Shown: positions 15,989 to 25,394 of the stretch, one piece after another
Position numbering within the stretch: position 1 is the first letter of the stretch
Layout: every line of letters begins with the position of its first letter
Assembly: GCA_963728965.1 (NCBI GenBank)
Contig: CAVSMH010000009.1
Coordinates: forward strand, 1-64,000
DNA: 64,000 bases
From: DASQZT01 sp963728965
GTDB taxonomy: Bacteria; Acidobacteriota; Terriglobia; Bryobacterales; Bryobacteraceae
Direction: 5' to 3'
Notes under the pieces: generated by a model
Told to the model about the DNA's origin: nothing
Databases searched by the model: none
Seen by the model: only the letters and a program-made list of their open reading frames with translations
Position numbers and translations under genes: made by a program

Positions 15989-17477
15989 GAATATTGAAGC
16001 GGTGCTCGAACGCAACCGTGAGCTTCAAGCTCGGCTGGATGTAGTCGAGGAGACGCTTCGAGCCATAAGGAACGGTGAAGTCGATGCCGTCGTGGCGGCT
16101 GGTCCCGATGGCGATGCCGTCTATACTCTCAAGGGCGCCGATGAAAGCTACCGCCTCCTGGTAGAGCAGATGGGCGAAGGAGCCATGACGCTCACCACGG
16201 GCGGCCTGATTCTTTTCGCAAACGAACAACTCGCCGGGATGTTGGGCTTGCCGTTGGAAAGTGTCATAGGTTCGCAGGTGCAAGACCTCGTCGCACAGGA
16301 AAGCCAGGCGGTTCTGGAAGCGTTGCTTTGGTCGAACGATCGAGTGAAATGTGAGTTGCGGCTAAAGAGCGCCGGCGGAGAATTGGTCCCCGTATATTTG
16401 GCGGCGAGTCGGCTCCGGTCTGATGAAATAGCTTGCATTTCCATCATCGTTACCGACTTAACGGCCCAGAAACGGAACGAGGAGATCGTCGCTGCCGGAA
16501 AGCTCGCGCGCTCAATATTGGAGCACGCGGCAACCGCGATTCTCGTGGTGAATACCGACGGGCGGATTGTAGAAGCCAATCCGGCTGCCGAGCAACTCGC
16601 GCGCATGCCCGTCCTCTTGCGTTCTTTTAGCAGTGTTTTCCCGCTGCGCTTCGGTCCGGAGTTGAAGGATCTCGCCTTTGAGGAGATCCTCTCGACAGCG
16701 CGGAGCCAGGGGAGCATAACCGGTCTTCAGACGACCGTCAGGAATGCCGACGGCGACTTAGTGCCCATCATCTTGAATGCTGGTTACCTCGGAAGCTCCG
16801 ATGCTAAAGCTCAGGGATGCACCATCACGTTGATCGATGTAAGCGAGCTTAAGCGGACTGAGGAGGCGCTGCTCGCAAGCGAAGCCCGCTGGCGCGCGTT
16901 GCTTGAGTCGGCGTCGCAGGGCGTCGTGGCGGTCGATGAGAGTGGGCGTATCGTTCTCGTGAACGTAAAGACCGAAGAGATGTTCGGATACAAGCGCGAC
17001 GAACTCCTTGGCCAGTCTCTCGGGATTCTCCTGCCGGAGCGGTTCCGGAAGGCAGACGCCGGACACGTGCCGCACTACTTTGCGCGGCCCCAAACGAGGG
17101 TGATGGGGATTGGGCTCGAACTTCACGGGCTCTCGAAGGACGGCGCCGAATTTCCGGTTGAGGTCAGCCTGAGTGCGATCGAGCAAGGCGGATCGCGGCT
17201 GGCGATGGCGCTGATCACGGACATTACCGAGCGCAAGAAAGCAGAAGAACGCCTGTGGCAGGCGCAGAAACTTGAAAGCATAGGCCTGCTGGCAGGCGGC
17301 GTAGCCCATGACTTCAACAATCTTCTGGTTGGGGTAATCGGGAACACCAGCCTGGCAATCGAAACCCTACCCGAGGGGCATGAATCGGTCGAGTTGCTGC
17401 AGGGCGTTCTCAAGACTGGTGAACAACTTGCACATCTAACCAGGCAAATGCTGGCCTACTCCGGCAAAGGACGTTTC
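15978..17477 (+). pseudogene. PAS-domain histidine kinase truncated by an IS5-type element
   Basis: ATG at 15978 overlaps the kaiB stop. Three PAS domains can be traced (about residues 50-165, 175-290 and 305-425), then the phospho-acceptor motif GGVAHDFNN with His444, and TRQMLAYSGKGRF. The gene stops at a CTAG (17478-17481) where the IS5-type element begins, and the IS end supplies a stop codon (504 residues in all). The whole HATPase domain is missing and not found elsewhere in the window, so autophosphorylation is impossible. The sensor part could still be made. Confidence 0.92.
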
Positions 17478-17481
17478 CTAG

Positions 17482-18798
17482 CAGGCTGCTGAAAAAGTCC
17501 CAGCTCCTCGTTACCTGTTGAAACAAAAGCGCGGTATTATGTTTCAGAAGCCATGCGAGGAACTGATACCCAACAGAGTTCGATGTTCAGCTACCTGTCG
17601 CCGGAAGAGCGCGTACCTGAGAAGCATCCGCTCCGGCCGATCCGGTTGATAGTCGACGAGGCACTGAAGGCGCTTTCGCCGACCTTCAGCCAGCTTTATT
17701 CGACCTTTGGCCGACCCTCGATTCCACCGGAGAAGTTGTTGCGAGCATTGCTTTTACAGGTGCTCTATACAGTTCGAAGCGAACGGATGTTGATGGAGCA
17801 ATTGGAGTACAACCTTCTGTTCCGGTGGTTTGTTGGCCTGAATATGGACGAAGCGGTGTGGGTGCCGAAAGTATTCACCAAGAATCGCGACCGTCTATGG
17901 GAAGGAGATATCGCCGAGAAGTTCTTCCAGGAAGTGTTGAGTCAGGCGCGGGTAGTGGACCTAATCTCCGACGAGCACTTCAGTGTGGACGGCACGCTCA
18001 TCGAAGCTTGGGCGAGCCACAAGAGTTTTCAGCGGAAGGATCAGCCGGCACCGCCGCCCGATGATCCCGGCAACCCGACCGTGAACTTCCACGGCGAGAC
18101 GCGGAGCAACGACACCCACGAGTCCACCACCGACCCCGACGCGCGACTGGCGCGCAAGAGTGGTGGTCATGAATCGAAGCTGGCGTATTGCGGCAACGTA
18201 TTGATCGAGAACCGGAACGGACTGGTGGTAGACACGGAGTTACTGCAATGCAACGGTACCGCGGAGCGGGATGCGGCAATGCTGATGGCCGAGCGTGTGG
18301 AAGGGACGGAGCGCATTACCGTTGGGGCCGATAAAGCCTACGACACCAAGGACTTCGTTAGCGAGGCGCGAGGCATCAATGTGACGCCGCATGTTTCGCA
18401 GAACATCAAGCGTCCGGGTGGTAGCGCGATCGATGGACGCACAACGCGGCATGAAGGCTATCAAGTGAGCCAGCGAAAATGGAAGCGCATCGAAGAAGTC
18501 TTTGGTTGGATGAAGACAGTTGGAACACTACGCAAGACGAGACATCGCGGACTGGAAACAGTCAGGTGGGTTTTTACGTTCACGGCTGCTGCTTACAACT
18601 TGGTACGGATGCGGAATCTGATGTCGCCGGCAGTTCACACCGTGTAAGGCCGAGGAGAAGTGTGTTTTGAATTTTGCAAAATGTCGTTTCGGGCCCGTAT
18701 CCCCCTATGTGCGCCCCTTCGCGATGCAATTCTAAGCCTCCTGAGGAAGAAATCGGAAGAAGGCCAAATTCCGCCGGAGGCCATTTTTCAGCAGCCTG
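17482..18798 (+). mobile_element. IS5-family element (1317 bp) at a CTAG target
   Basis: Ends are exact 15-bp inverted repeats CAGGCTGCTGAAAAA. CTAG flanks both sides (17478-17481, 18799-18802), consistent with the YTAR target duplication of IS5 relatives. One intact transposase. The left flank is kinase sequence and the right flank is a MITE, so the flanks no longer belong to one target gene. Confidence 0.9.
17553..18647 (+). CDS. IS5-family transposase
   Basis: 364 residues. An N-terminal DUF772-type domain (FSYLSPEERVPEKHPLRPIR ... RPSIPPEKLLRALLLQ) is followed by a DDE domain: D in FSVDGTLIEAW, D in VGADKAYDT, E in KRIEEVFGWMKTVG. The middle has the HESTTDPDARLARK segment usual in this group. 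No frameshift is seen, so it may be active and able to mobilise the adjacent MITE, which shares its ends. Confidence 0.92.
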   Translation: MRGTDTQQSSMFSYLSPEERVPEKHPLRPIRLIVDEALKALSPTFSQLYSTFGRPSIPPEKLLRALLLQVLYTVRSERMLMEQLEYNLLFRWFVGLNMDEAVWVPKVFTKNRDRLWEGDIAEKFFQEVLSQARVVDLISDEHFSVDGTLIEAWASHKSFQRKDQPAPPPDDPGNPTVNFHGETRSNDTHESTTDPDARLARKSGGHESKLAYCGNVLIENRNGLVVDTELLQCNGTAERDAAMLMAERVEGTERITVGADKAYDTKDFVSEARGINVTPHVSQNIKRPGGSAIDGRTTRHEGYQVSQRKWKRIEEVFGWMKTVGTLRKTRHRGLETVRWVFTFTAAAYNLVRMRNLMSPAVHTV

Positions 18799-18802
18799 CT
18801 AG

Positions 18803-18933
18803 CAGGTTGCTGAAAAAGGGTATTTCGATGCCCGAAAGCACCCAATGTCTCGCTCCGTCAAACGTAGAATCAACAGTTTGCGGCTGTTGGTAAGTGCCAT
18901 TCTAAGTAGTCCGGGGACTTTTTCAGCAGCCTG
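18803..18933. mobile_element. 131-bp MITE with IS5-type ends
   Basis: Begins CAGGTTGCTGAAAAAGGG and ends CCCCGGGGACTTTTTCAGCAGCCTG-like (last 15 bases TTTTTCAGCAGCCTG), the same inverted repeats as the adjacent IS5-type element. CTAG is on both sides (18799-18802, 18934-18937). No coding capacity. Most likely a non-autonomous element mobilised by the neighbouring transposase. Confidence 0.85.
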
Positions 18934-19254
18934 CTAGGGCACAAGGAGGGAATGGCGAAAATCCGGAAGCTGTCGGAATGGCTCGAAAGAGAGTGCCCGG
19001 CCGCGGCAGCCAGCCTGCTGGAGGGACTGGAGGAGTGCTTCACGATCAACCGGCTCGACGTTCCGACTTCACTCCACCGCTGCTTGGCTACCACCAACGT
19101 GATGGGGATCCGCACGCCGGCGTTTGCATGCGGACCAATCGAGTGAGCCGCTGGAAGGACGGCAAGATGGTGCAGCGCTGGGTGGCAAGCTCATTCCTGG
19201 CAACGGAGAAAAGCTTCCGGCGCATCATCGGATATAAGGACCTTTGGGCTCAAA
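18934..19254 (+). pseudogene. IS256 copy C, transposase fragment (5' side of the IS3 insertion)
   Basis: Starts at the CTAG that in copy A lies at 8012-8015 and continues GHKEGMAKIRKLSEWLEREC ... RLDVPTSLHRCLATTNV. The active-site segment NVIESAHAG is damaged (NVMGIRTPAF) and the frame ends early. The fragment is cut by an IS3 at about 19255 and resumes at 21025. Confidence 0.85.
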
Positions 19255-19330
19255 AACTGACAACTGGACTTGTCCCGATTTTTGAGACAAACAGTTAAGA
19301 CACAAATTCCATTGAATGGAGAATTGTGTC

Positions 19331-19693
19331 ATGGGGCTGTCACGACGAACTTTCACGCGTGAGGAGAAATTGGCCGCCATCCGACGGCTGGAGACGGGGT
19401 CCTCGATTGCCGAGGTGGCGCGGGCATTTGAGGTGAACCCGAATGTCCTGCATCGCTGGCGCCGGGAATTCCGTGAAGGACCGGGCAATGCGTTTCCGGG
19501 CTTGGGAAAGCAGCGGTGGGATGATACCGAGCAGGCCAAGCTGGAGCGGAAAATCGGCCAGCAAACCCTGGAGATCGATTTTTTAAAGCGCAGCTTGCAA
19601 CGCATCGAGGAACAGCGGAGGTTGCAGGCATTGACTGGAAAGCCGCGATCTACGGGAACATCCAGGAGCAAGTCCGGAGGGAAACGAGCATGA
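19331..19693 (+). CDS. IS3 transposase OrfA
   Basis: A 120-residue DNA-binding protein: helix-turn-helix TREEKLAAIRRLETGSSIAE and FEVNPNVLHRWRREF, then a leucine-zipper-like region (LERKIGQQTLEIDFLKRSLQ). ATG at 19331 is preceded by GGAGAA; an ATG at 19316 is less well placed. The end overlaps orfB by 4 bases (GCATGA). Members of this family usually make an OrfAB fusion by frameshifting. Confidence 0.9.
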   Translation: MGLSRRTFTREEKLAAIRRLETGSSIAEVARAFEVNPNVLHRWRREFREGPGNAFPGLGKQRWDDTEQAKLERKIGQQTLEIDFLKRSLQRIEEQRRLQALTGKPRSTGTSRSKSGGKRA

Positions 19694-20538
19694 GCATCGC
19701 CGAGATGTGCGCGCTGGCCCATCTGAGCCGGGCCGGCTACTACCGGTTCCTGACCACGCCGGCCGCCGGGGATAAGGACATCGATCTACGGGATGCCATC
19801 CAGCGGATCGCCTTGGAGTTTCCCGCCTATGGACGGCCACGCATGACCGAAGAACTGCACCGGCGCGGCTGGCAGGTCGGGCCGAACCGGGTGTACCGCC
19901 TGATGCGGGAGGACAATCTGCTGTGCCTGCGGCGACGGAAGTTCCTGGTGACCACGAACTCCAATCACAGTCGGCCGGTGTACCCGAACCTGGCGCGCGG
20001 GATGGCGTTGACCGACATCGATCAACTGTGGGTGGCGGACATCACCTACATTCGACTGGCAGCGGAGTTCGTGTATCTAGCTGTCATCTTGGATGCCTAC
20101 TCGCGGCGGGTGATTGGCTGGGCGCTGGACCGAACGTTGGAGGACGAGCTTACCATCGCAGCGCTTCGCATGGCGCTTGAGCGGCGCATACCGGCGCCGG
20201 GTTTGGTGCATCATTCTGACCGCGGCGTGCAGTACGCCTCACAAGACTACACGGACCTGCTGAAGAGCCGGGACATCACCATCAGCATGAGTCGCAAGGG
20301 AAATCCGTTCGACAATGCGGCCTGCGAATCGTTCATGAAGACCCTCAAATATGAGGAGGTGTATCGCCAGGAATACCGCGATCTGGCGGAGGCGCGGGCT
20401 TCCATAAAGCACTTCCTGGAACGGGTGTACAACCGCAAACGCCTCCATTCGGCGCTCGGCTACCGGCCGCCGGTGGAGTTTGAACAACAGTTGTTGGGCC
20501 AGGCAGCAACCACGAGCGCATGCCGCCGCGCCCTATGA
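19690..20538 (+). CDS. IS3 transposase OrfB
   Basis: A 282-residue integrase-type DDE protein with D in WVADITYIRL, D in HHSDRGVQYA and E in ACESFMKTLKYE, plus an HTH_21-like N-terminus (RPRMTEELHRRGWQVGPNRV). Intact, unlike the copy at 13912-14730. Starts at ATG 19690 inside the orfA stop. Confidence 0.93.
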   Translation: MSIAEMCALAHLSRAGYYRFLTTPAAGDKDIDLRDAIQRIALEFPAYGRPRMTEELHRRGWQVGPNRVYRLMREDNLLCLRRRKFLVTTNSNHSRPVYPNLARGMALTDIDQLWVADITYIRLAAEFVYLAVILDAYSRRVIGWALDRTLEDELTIAALRMALERRIPAPGLVHHSDRGVQYASQDYTDLLKSRDITISMSRKGNPFDNAACESFMKTLKYEEVYRQEYRDLAEARASIKHFLERVYNRKRLHSALGYRPPVEFEQQLLGQAATTSACRRAL

Positions 20539-21024
20539 CATCGACGCATCATATGAATGGCGGAAGCAAAGGCGCCCTATACAGGGAAACTCGACAAGCG
20601 ACCGGCAGCTACGTGGTCCGGATTGTAATCGCCACAGCCGAGTTTGCGCCGATGCCTCCCCACTGGCCGGGCTACCCCGGCGGTCTCATTCTGACGGCCA
20701 TCAGAATGCGTTTTTCAAGGCATGGCGGAATCTATCTGGTCCGATGTGGTATGAAAACCAAACCCCAGGCCGGGAGCCGTGCCGCCTCCCGTCGGTCGGC
20801 CCCGAACCCGGGTAGCAGAGCGTGTCGGGAGGACCGCGCTCCATCTCATCGTCCGCAGATGAGTTCCGGCCGGCTATTCCTTGATCGGGGTGCTCGCCAG
20901 CAGAGCCCGTCTCCGCTTCACCGGCAGCTTCATCCTAAAACCGTTCCGGGATGGGGCACAATGAAATGGCAGCGAACGGTCAACAGTGTCTTAACTATTT
21001 GTCTCAGCAAACGGGGCAAGCGCA

Positions 21025-21136
21025 CAAAGCGATTTTGGATGAGAAGGTCGAAAAAGATGTTGCGCCGAAGCAGAAGGTAGCGTAAGATGATTTCCGACCG
21101 CCGCTACTTACTTCCAACTAACTCCGGGGCGCCCTC
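21025..21136 (+). pseudogene. IS256 copy C, 3' end and inverted repeat
   Basis: Resumes the IS256 transposase after the IS3: AILDEKVEKDVAPKQKVA then TAA (plus strand). The element's end follows, TAGTTGGAAG in reverse complement, terminating GGCGCCCTC at 21136. It matches 7584-7700 of copy A in opposite orientation. Confidence 0.88.
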
Positions 21137-21217
21137 ATCAAGAAGGGACGATGCGGCACCATGACCCACGATTACAAACGCAACGGCACCACCACTTTGT
21201 TCGCCGCCCTGGAAACT
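21137..21217 (+). pseudogene. IS630-type transposase internal fragment
   Basis: Translates as IKKGRCGTMTHDYKRNGTTT followed by LFAALE, the conserved segment of IS630 transposases that precedes a catalytic Asp region. It is bounded by IS256 copy C on the left and by another IS630-type end (TAGTGTCCTGTCCC) on the right. Confidence 0.7.
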
Positions 21218-21348
21218 CTAGTGTCCTGTCCCTTAAATGTCTTTACCTTTTGGGTCGGCAGGGGCATAATGGAATACGATGCCACGGCCGCCAGCAAAGG
21301 CGTTGTCACTTTCTGACGTTCAGCGGAACGAGCTGATCGCGATCACCC
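21218..21348 (+). pseudogene. Second IS630-type element, 5' end and N-terminal fragment
   Basis: Starts at a TA with TAGTGTCCTGTCCCTTAAAT, then ATG 21279 encodes MPRPPAKALSLSDVQRNELI and a few more residues before IS256 copy B cuts it. This looks like an IS630 relative inserted at a TA dinucleotide in the first fragment. Confidence 0.6.
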
Positions 21349-22494
21349 CTTCCAGCGGCTCACTCGATTGGTCCGCATGCAAACGCCGGCGTGCGCGCTC
21401 TCAATCACGTTGGTGGTAGCCAAGCAGCGGTGGAGTGAAGTCGGAACGTCGAGCCGGTTGATCGTGAAGCACTCCTCCAGTCCCTCCAGCAGGCTGGCTG
21501 CCGCGGCCGGGCACTCTCTTTCGAGCCATTCCGACAGCTTCCGGATTTTCGCCATTCCCTCCTTGTGCCCTAGTTTCCAGGCGGCCTTCAGCAGCGCTTT
21601 GACTTGCTCCTTCTGATCTTCCGCCACCCGATCCACCACGTTCCGCAGCTTATGTTGCCTGCAGCGCTGAATGTGATTCTGCGCCCCGAACACGGCCTTA
21701 ATCGCTGTGCGCAGTGCCTTCGAACCGTCGATCACAAACAGCCGCTTGCGATTGGGATCTACCCCTTGCGCCACCAAGCGCTCCAACAGATCCTTCACCG
21801 CCGCGGCATTTTCGGTCGCTCCCTCTTGAATCCCCAGCAGATATTTCCGACCCTCCACATCCACGCCCACCGCGCCGATAATGCAGTGGTCGCCGAAGGC
21901 CATGCCGTCGATGTAGATGATCAGCAAGTCCATTTCGTCAAATCGCCTGGCGGTCAACTCCTCGAGTTTCTTTTCCGCCGCGGTGATCGTCTCTCGGCTC
22001 ACGCTGCTCTTGCCCACCCCGACCGTCTCCGCCATCGCCGGGATGACGTGCTCATACTGACGCGTGCTCACGCCGCGCATCAGCAAGTCGAGCATGCGAG
22101 CCCCCATACCCGCCCGATCCTGCATCGCCACATAGGCCGGAACCGGAACCTCCTTGCCCTTGCCTTTGCCCTTTCGTCGAAGCCGCGGCTTGTTCACCGG
22201 CAGCTTCCGATCCCGCAGGTAGACAGTCCCGTTCTGAGTTCCATGCCACCCGATATCCCCATTCCGCAGCTTGCCTTGACTCGGCTCGCCGGCCACCTGC
22301 TGCGCCGAGAGCTTCAGCACAGCCTCGATTGTGACCCGACCGGCCACGTCAATCAGCTCCTCAACAGCCATCCGGGATTGCTCGATCAGTTCCACCATCG
22401 GCAGCAGAAACTGGCCGTTGCGGCTCAGAAACTCGGTCAGTTGTCGTTCGTTCGCCTTTCCTGACGAAGCGATGGTGTGATAGTTTCGTTTCAC
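21343..22494 (-). pseudogene. IS256 copy B transposase, C-terminally truncated
   Basis: GTG start at 22494 behind AAAGGAGAA. 383 residues with both DDE aspartates (IIYIDGMAFG, LFVIDGSKALR) and the glutamate (NVIESAHAG), ending TNRVSRWKG at the junction with the IS630 fragment. About 50 C-terminal residues are lost. It carries the unshifted reading at GRKYLLGIQEGATENAA, which shows that copy A is the mutated one. Confidence 0.92.
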
Positions 22495-22589
22495 GGCGGT
22501 TCTCCTTTCCAAAGGATTCAGCACCCCGATTCTATGCGAACCGGGGTTGAACCGCCGCTTCAACTTCCAACTAGACTCGGGCCGCCCTC
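21349..22589 (-). mobile_element. IS256 copy B, left end deleted
   Basis: The right end (GAGGGCGGCCCGAGTCTAG in reverse complement) is intact at 22589. The other inverted repeat is missing because the element is cut within the transposase at about 21349, so this copy cannot move on its own. Confidence 0.88.
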
Positions 22590-22755
22590 CTGAAAGAACT
22601 CGCACTGCTCAACGAGAGCTACGCCACGCACAGTACAGTTGAGCCCGTCGATGCTTCGGTGGGCTGTTTGGCGTTCGCCTGGGCATGCGTGCTACGCCGC
22701 AGATCACAGTGTGTAGTCTCACACTGGATTGCTGCGTGTCTCTCTGCTCGCGAAG
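22590..22755. other. Intergenic stretch, nothing recognised
   Basis: Between IS256 copy B and the membrane-protein gene. An open stretch begins LKELALLNESYATH at the IS border but ends without a recognisable domain. It may be a remnant of whatever gene the IS256 entered. Confidence 0.4.
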
Positions 22756-23508
22756 TCAATGCCGGAAAAGTATCGCTGCGTCGGGAAAACTGCCCCGCGC
22801 CAGCCGCCACAGGCTGCGGCCGACCAGGAAAAACCAGATTGGGTACATGGGTCCGGCCACGGCAATCAGGATGGCCCCAACGGTCGGCATGAACAGCCCA
22901 AAAACGATGTGCGCCAGATCAAGGCCGTGCATCACTAGTCCGAGCCAGCCGGTGAGCCTGCCGAAGGCAGCATTTTTGAGCATCGGGAAACAGATCAGCG
23001 CCGCGCCAGCTTGCAACAGGATTCCGCCAACCAGAGCACCGGTGCCGTGCCACAGATCGCTGGCCAGGATGGCCTCGCCCGCCGCAAGAAATTGATTGCG
23101 AGCGGCGTCTGTGGTTGCTGCGGCGTATTTCTCGCTGAGCGGAACCATTGAGAGTCCCATCGGCGTGGCCAGTGTGAGGGTGATGCCTGCGAAGACCCAT
23201 AGTGCGGAGAGAATCGCCTTCACGCCATCTACGCGCCACAGAGCCATCGATAGTGCTAGAAACAGCGGATAATAGAGGGGCAGCGCGACAACGGTCGGCA
23301 GGTCGAGGCGCAGCAGGCCCACAATCCTGCTGCTCTGTAGCAGATCGAAGGCGGCGGCGGCACTCGACGGTTGTCCGCCGAGAAGCATCAGCTGGACCAT
23401 CGTTGCGATGCAGTAGGCTATCAGGACGAAGGCAGCTGCGCCGCCGATGCGACACAGGCCGAGGATGATCGGTTCGGCCCCGTTCTCGTACATTGCCGTA
23501 CTTGACAT
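22756..23508 (-). CDS. DUF4386-like integral membrane protein
   Basis: 250 residues with six or seven hydrophobic segments (for example IGGAAAFVLIAYCIATMVQL, LWVFAGITLTLATPMGLSMV, VGAILIAVAGPMYPIWFFLV). The N-terminal layout and the SSRIVGLLRLDLP segment resemble DUF4386 membrane proteins of unknown function; I hold this family name loosely. ATG at 23508 is preceded by GAGGAGTC. It stands alone between mobile elements and is intact. Confidence 0.75.
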   Translation of the reverse strand: MSSTAMYENGAEPIILGLCRIGGAAAFVLIAYCIATMVQLMLLGGQPSSAAAAFDLLQSSRIVGLLRLDLPTVVALPLYYPLFLALSMALWRVDGVKAILSALWVFAGITLTLATPMGLSMVPLSEKYAAATTDAARNQFLAAGEAILASDLWHGTGALVGGILLQAGAALICFPMLKNAAFGRLTGWLGLVMHGLDLAHIVFGLFMPTVGAILIAVAGPMYPIWFFLVGRSLWRLARGSFPDAAILFRH

Positions 23509-23963
23509 GAACGACTCCTCGAATCGCAGTATAAGCGCATCAGCAGGTGCCCGGGGCCGCCGTGGCAGAGTGCGGTAGTCGTCGCACCGTGTGTCCCCGT
23601 TTCGTCACACGGCAGATTACACCCCCGGTAGTCGTTAGCCTTGATCGGGTGCCTCGGCGGAAAAAGGCGGGGGAAGAATGTAGCGTTCGGGCCGAGGCAC
23701 TTTCGATAAGGGAGACTTGAAGGAAGCCGCTGGCGGGGCGGACGACTATGGAGCCGCTAGCCGGGTTTGGTATGGTCGCGTTCGAGGAACAGGCAAGGGG
23801 GAAGAGGCGCTGGCCGCCCTGGGAACTGCCCAAAGGAGGCGACGGTAGCTGGAGCGAGGAGCGGAGGAGCGAAAAACAGGTAGTGCTGCGGTGCTTTCAG
23901 GCAGGTAGGCACACCATCGCGACCGCGCGCGGACGCACGGGGTGGCGCCAGTTGGAACCAAGC
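23509..23963. other. 455-bp non-coding stretch
   Basis: No frame here looks like protein and no RNA gene is recognised. A purine-rich section (about 23680-23880) contains several GGAG-rich runs. The stretch ends at the CTAG target (23964-23967) of the IS1182-like element. Confidence 0.5.
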
Positions 23964-25394
23964 CTAGCAGCCCGTGTCAGAAGTAGGCGTTTTCCAGGCA
24001 GCCAGCCCGAAGCAAATTACTTGATATATGCCTGAATCGGCTGGCAGCATGGCCCTCGCGCCGCCGCTTTGCATTGCAAAGCTCTCACTCCTTTGTTCTG
24101 GTGCTCGTGATGTCGCCCAGAGCCACGAAAAAATGCGCGCGAACAGCATAAACGGTTGCAAAGAAAGCCCCTGTAACCGCCGGGGCTTCCCCACTCCCAT
24201 GGTCTGGCGCAGGATCAACGAGAGATTGAACGCGGCTCCGTGCACCAGTAGTCGCTTCAGAATGTTCTTCCGACCCCGCAGGTGCACCCGTCTCATTCCG
24301 CCGGTCTCGTATAGGTGTGCGAAGCTCCGCTCCGTCAGTTCGCTCCGCAACTTCTGGAGTCGCTTGTTGCGGTCGCCGCGCCCACGCCGCCGGTTTTCAT
24401 AGGTCCGCTTCTGCTCTTCCTCCTTCCCCTCACCTTGCCAGTTTCGCCGCCCACGCTCCGGCTCGGGGATGTAGCATCGGACTTCCTGCTCATGTACTTT
24501 CTTCAGCACCGCGCCGCTGTGATAGCCCTTGTCCGCTACCACCTCTTCGACTCCATGTTCGTTGATCTCGCGGGCCACAGCTTGCGCTTCTTCCAGGGTC
24601 CGGTGGATCGTCGTCGTGTCCCCTTCATTGGCCGGCTGCAGCGTCACTGCCAGCAGCGCCCCACTGGTCAGATCCACTGCGTGCTCGGCCTTGTGCGCCA
24701 GGTGCGTCCGCCCATCCTTCATTTTGGTGATTCGGGCGTCGGGGTCACTGGGGCTCATCCACTCCTGATTCGATCCTTTCTTCTTTCGCTTGCGGTCCAG
24801 TCGTGCCAACTGTTCGCGCGTCGGGTTCTCGATCCCGGCGGCCTTGGCCAGTTCCTTCAGATAGTCGTTGTAGCTTTGTCCGTTGTCCCGCCGCACGATG
24901 CTTTTCAGCGCCGCATTGGCTTCCAGCGTAGTGGCATCAATCGATACGGTCCGTCCGCTGACCAGTCCCTCTTGATCGAGGATCTTCAGCACCCAGCGGA
25001 ACACGGCCTTGTGCGTCTCCAGCCAATACAATCGCCGCGTGCGCGAAATCGTGGAATGATCCGGCGTGGCCTCATCCAGCGCGTAGCCCAGGAATTTCCG
25101 TAACGACAGAGAGTCGGCTGTCCGCCACGCGATTCCTCGCTCCGAATCGAGGCCCTCAAAAAAACCGATCAGTAGCGATCGGAAGTAGACCCCCGGCGCC
25201 ATGCTGGGCCGACCGTATACGCTGTCTTTGTAAAACTTCCGGCACAGCCGCTCCACCTTGGCATCGAAATCGTGCCCGTCCAGAATCTGATTCAAGCGGT
25301 CGTAGAAGACATTGGCTGGTGTCTCGACCACATCGCTGGTTGCGATCCACAGATCCTGTTGCCGCTCCCGCTTCCGCCGCGTTCCCATTGCCAT
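23964..25394 (-). CDS. IS1182-like transposase
   Basis: 476 residues. DUF772-type N-terminus (MAPGVYFRSLLIGFFEGLDS, ATPDHSTISRTRRLY) and DDE domain: D in VSIDATTLEANAA, D in EEVVADKGYHSGAV, and a late acidic region (RSELTERSFAHLYETGGMRR). The C-terminal 60 residues are encoded by the element's end. The last codon and stop (TGC TAG) run into the CTAG target duplication, so the host site supplies the stop. ATG at 25394 chosen; ATG 25388 is possible. Confidence 0.9.
   Translation of the reverse strand: MAMGTRRKRERQQDLWIATSDVVETPANVFYDRLNQILDGHDFDAKVERLCRKFYKDSVYGRPSMAPGVYFRSLLIGFFEGLDSERGIAWRTADSLSLRKFLGYALDEATPDHSTISRTRRLYWLETHKAVFRWVLKILDQEGLVSGRTVSIDATTLEANAALKSIVRRDNGQSYNDYLKELAKAAGIENPTREQLARLDRKRKKKGSNQEWMSPSDPDARITKMKDGRTHLAHKAEHAVDLTSGALLAVTLQPANEGDTTTIHRTLEEAQAVAREINEHGVEEVVADKGYHSGAVLKKVHEQEVRCYIPEPERGRRNWQGEGKEEEQKRTYENRRRGRGDRNKRLQKLRSELTERSFAHLYETGGMRRVHLRGRKNILKRLLVHGAAFNLSLILRQTMGVGKPRRLQGLSLQPFMLFARIFSWLWATSRAPEQRSESFAMQSGGARAMLPADSGIYQVICFGLAAWKTPTSDTGC

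Larger units (their letters stand above)
19265..21024 (+). mobile_element. Complete IS3-family element inside IS256 copy C
   Basis: Left end TGGACTTGTCCCG...TGAGACAAAC and right end (reverse complement TGCGCTTGCCCCG...TGAGACAAAT) form the inverted repeats. They enclose overlapping orfA and orfB. The IS256 reading on both sides shares CAAA (19251-19254 and 21025-21028), a possible target duplication, but 10 extra bases (19255-19264) precede the left repeat, so the exact left end is uncertain. About 490 bp after orfB hold no supported gene. Confidence 0.88.

Noticed and set aside
23680..23900. Purine-rich stretch considered as a structured RNA or group II intron piece
   Set aside because: No domain V-like hairpin, no reverse transcriptase and no convincing stem series.
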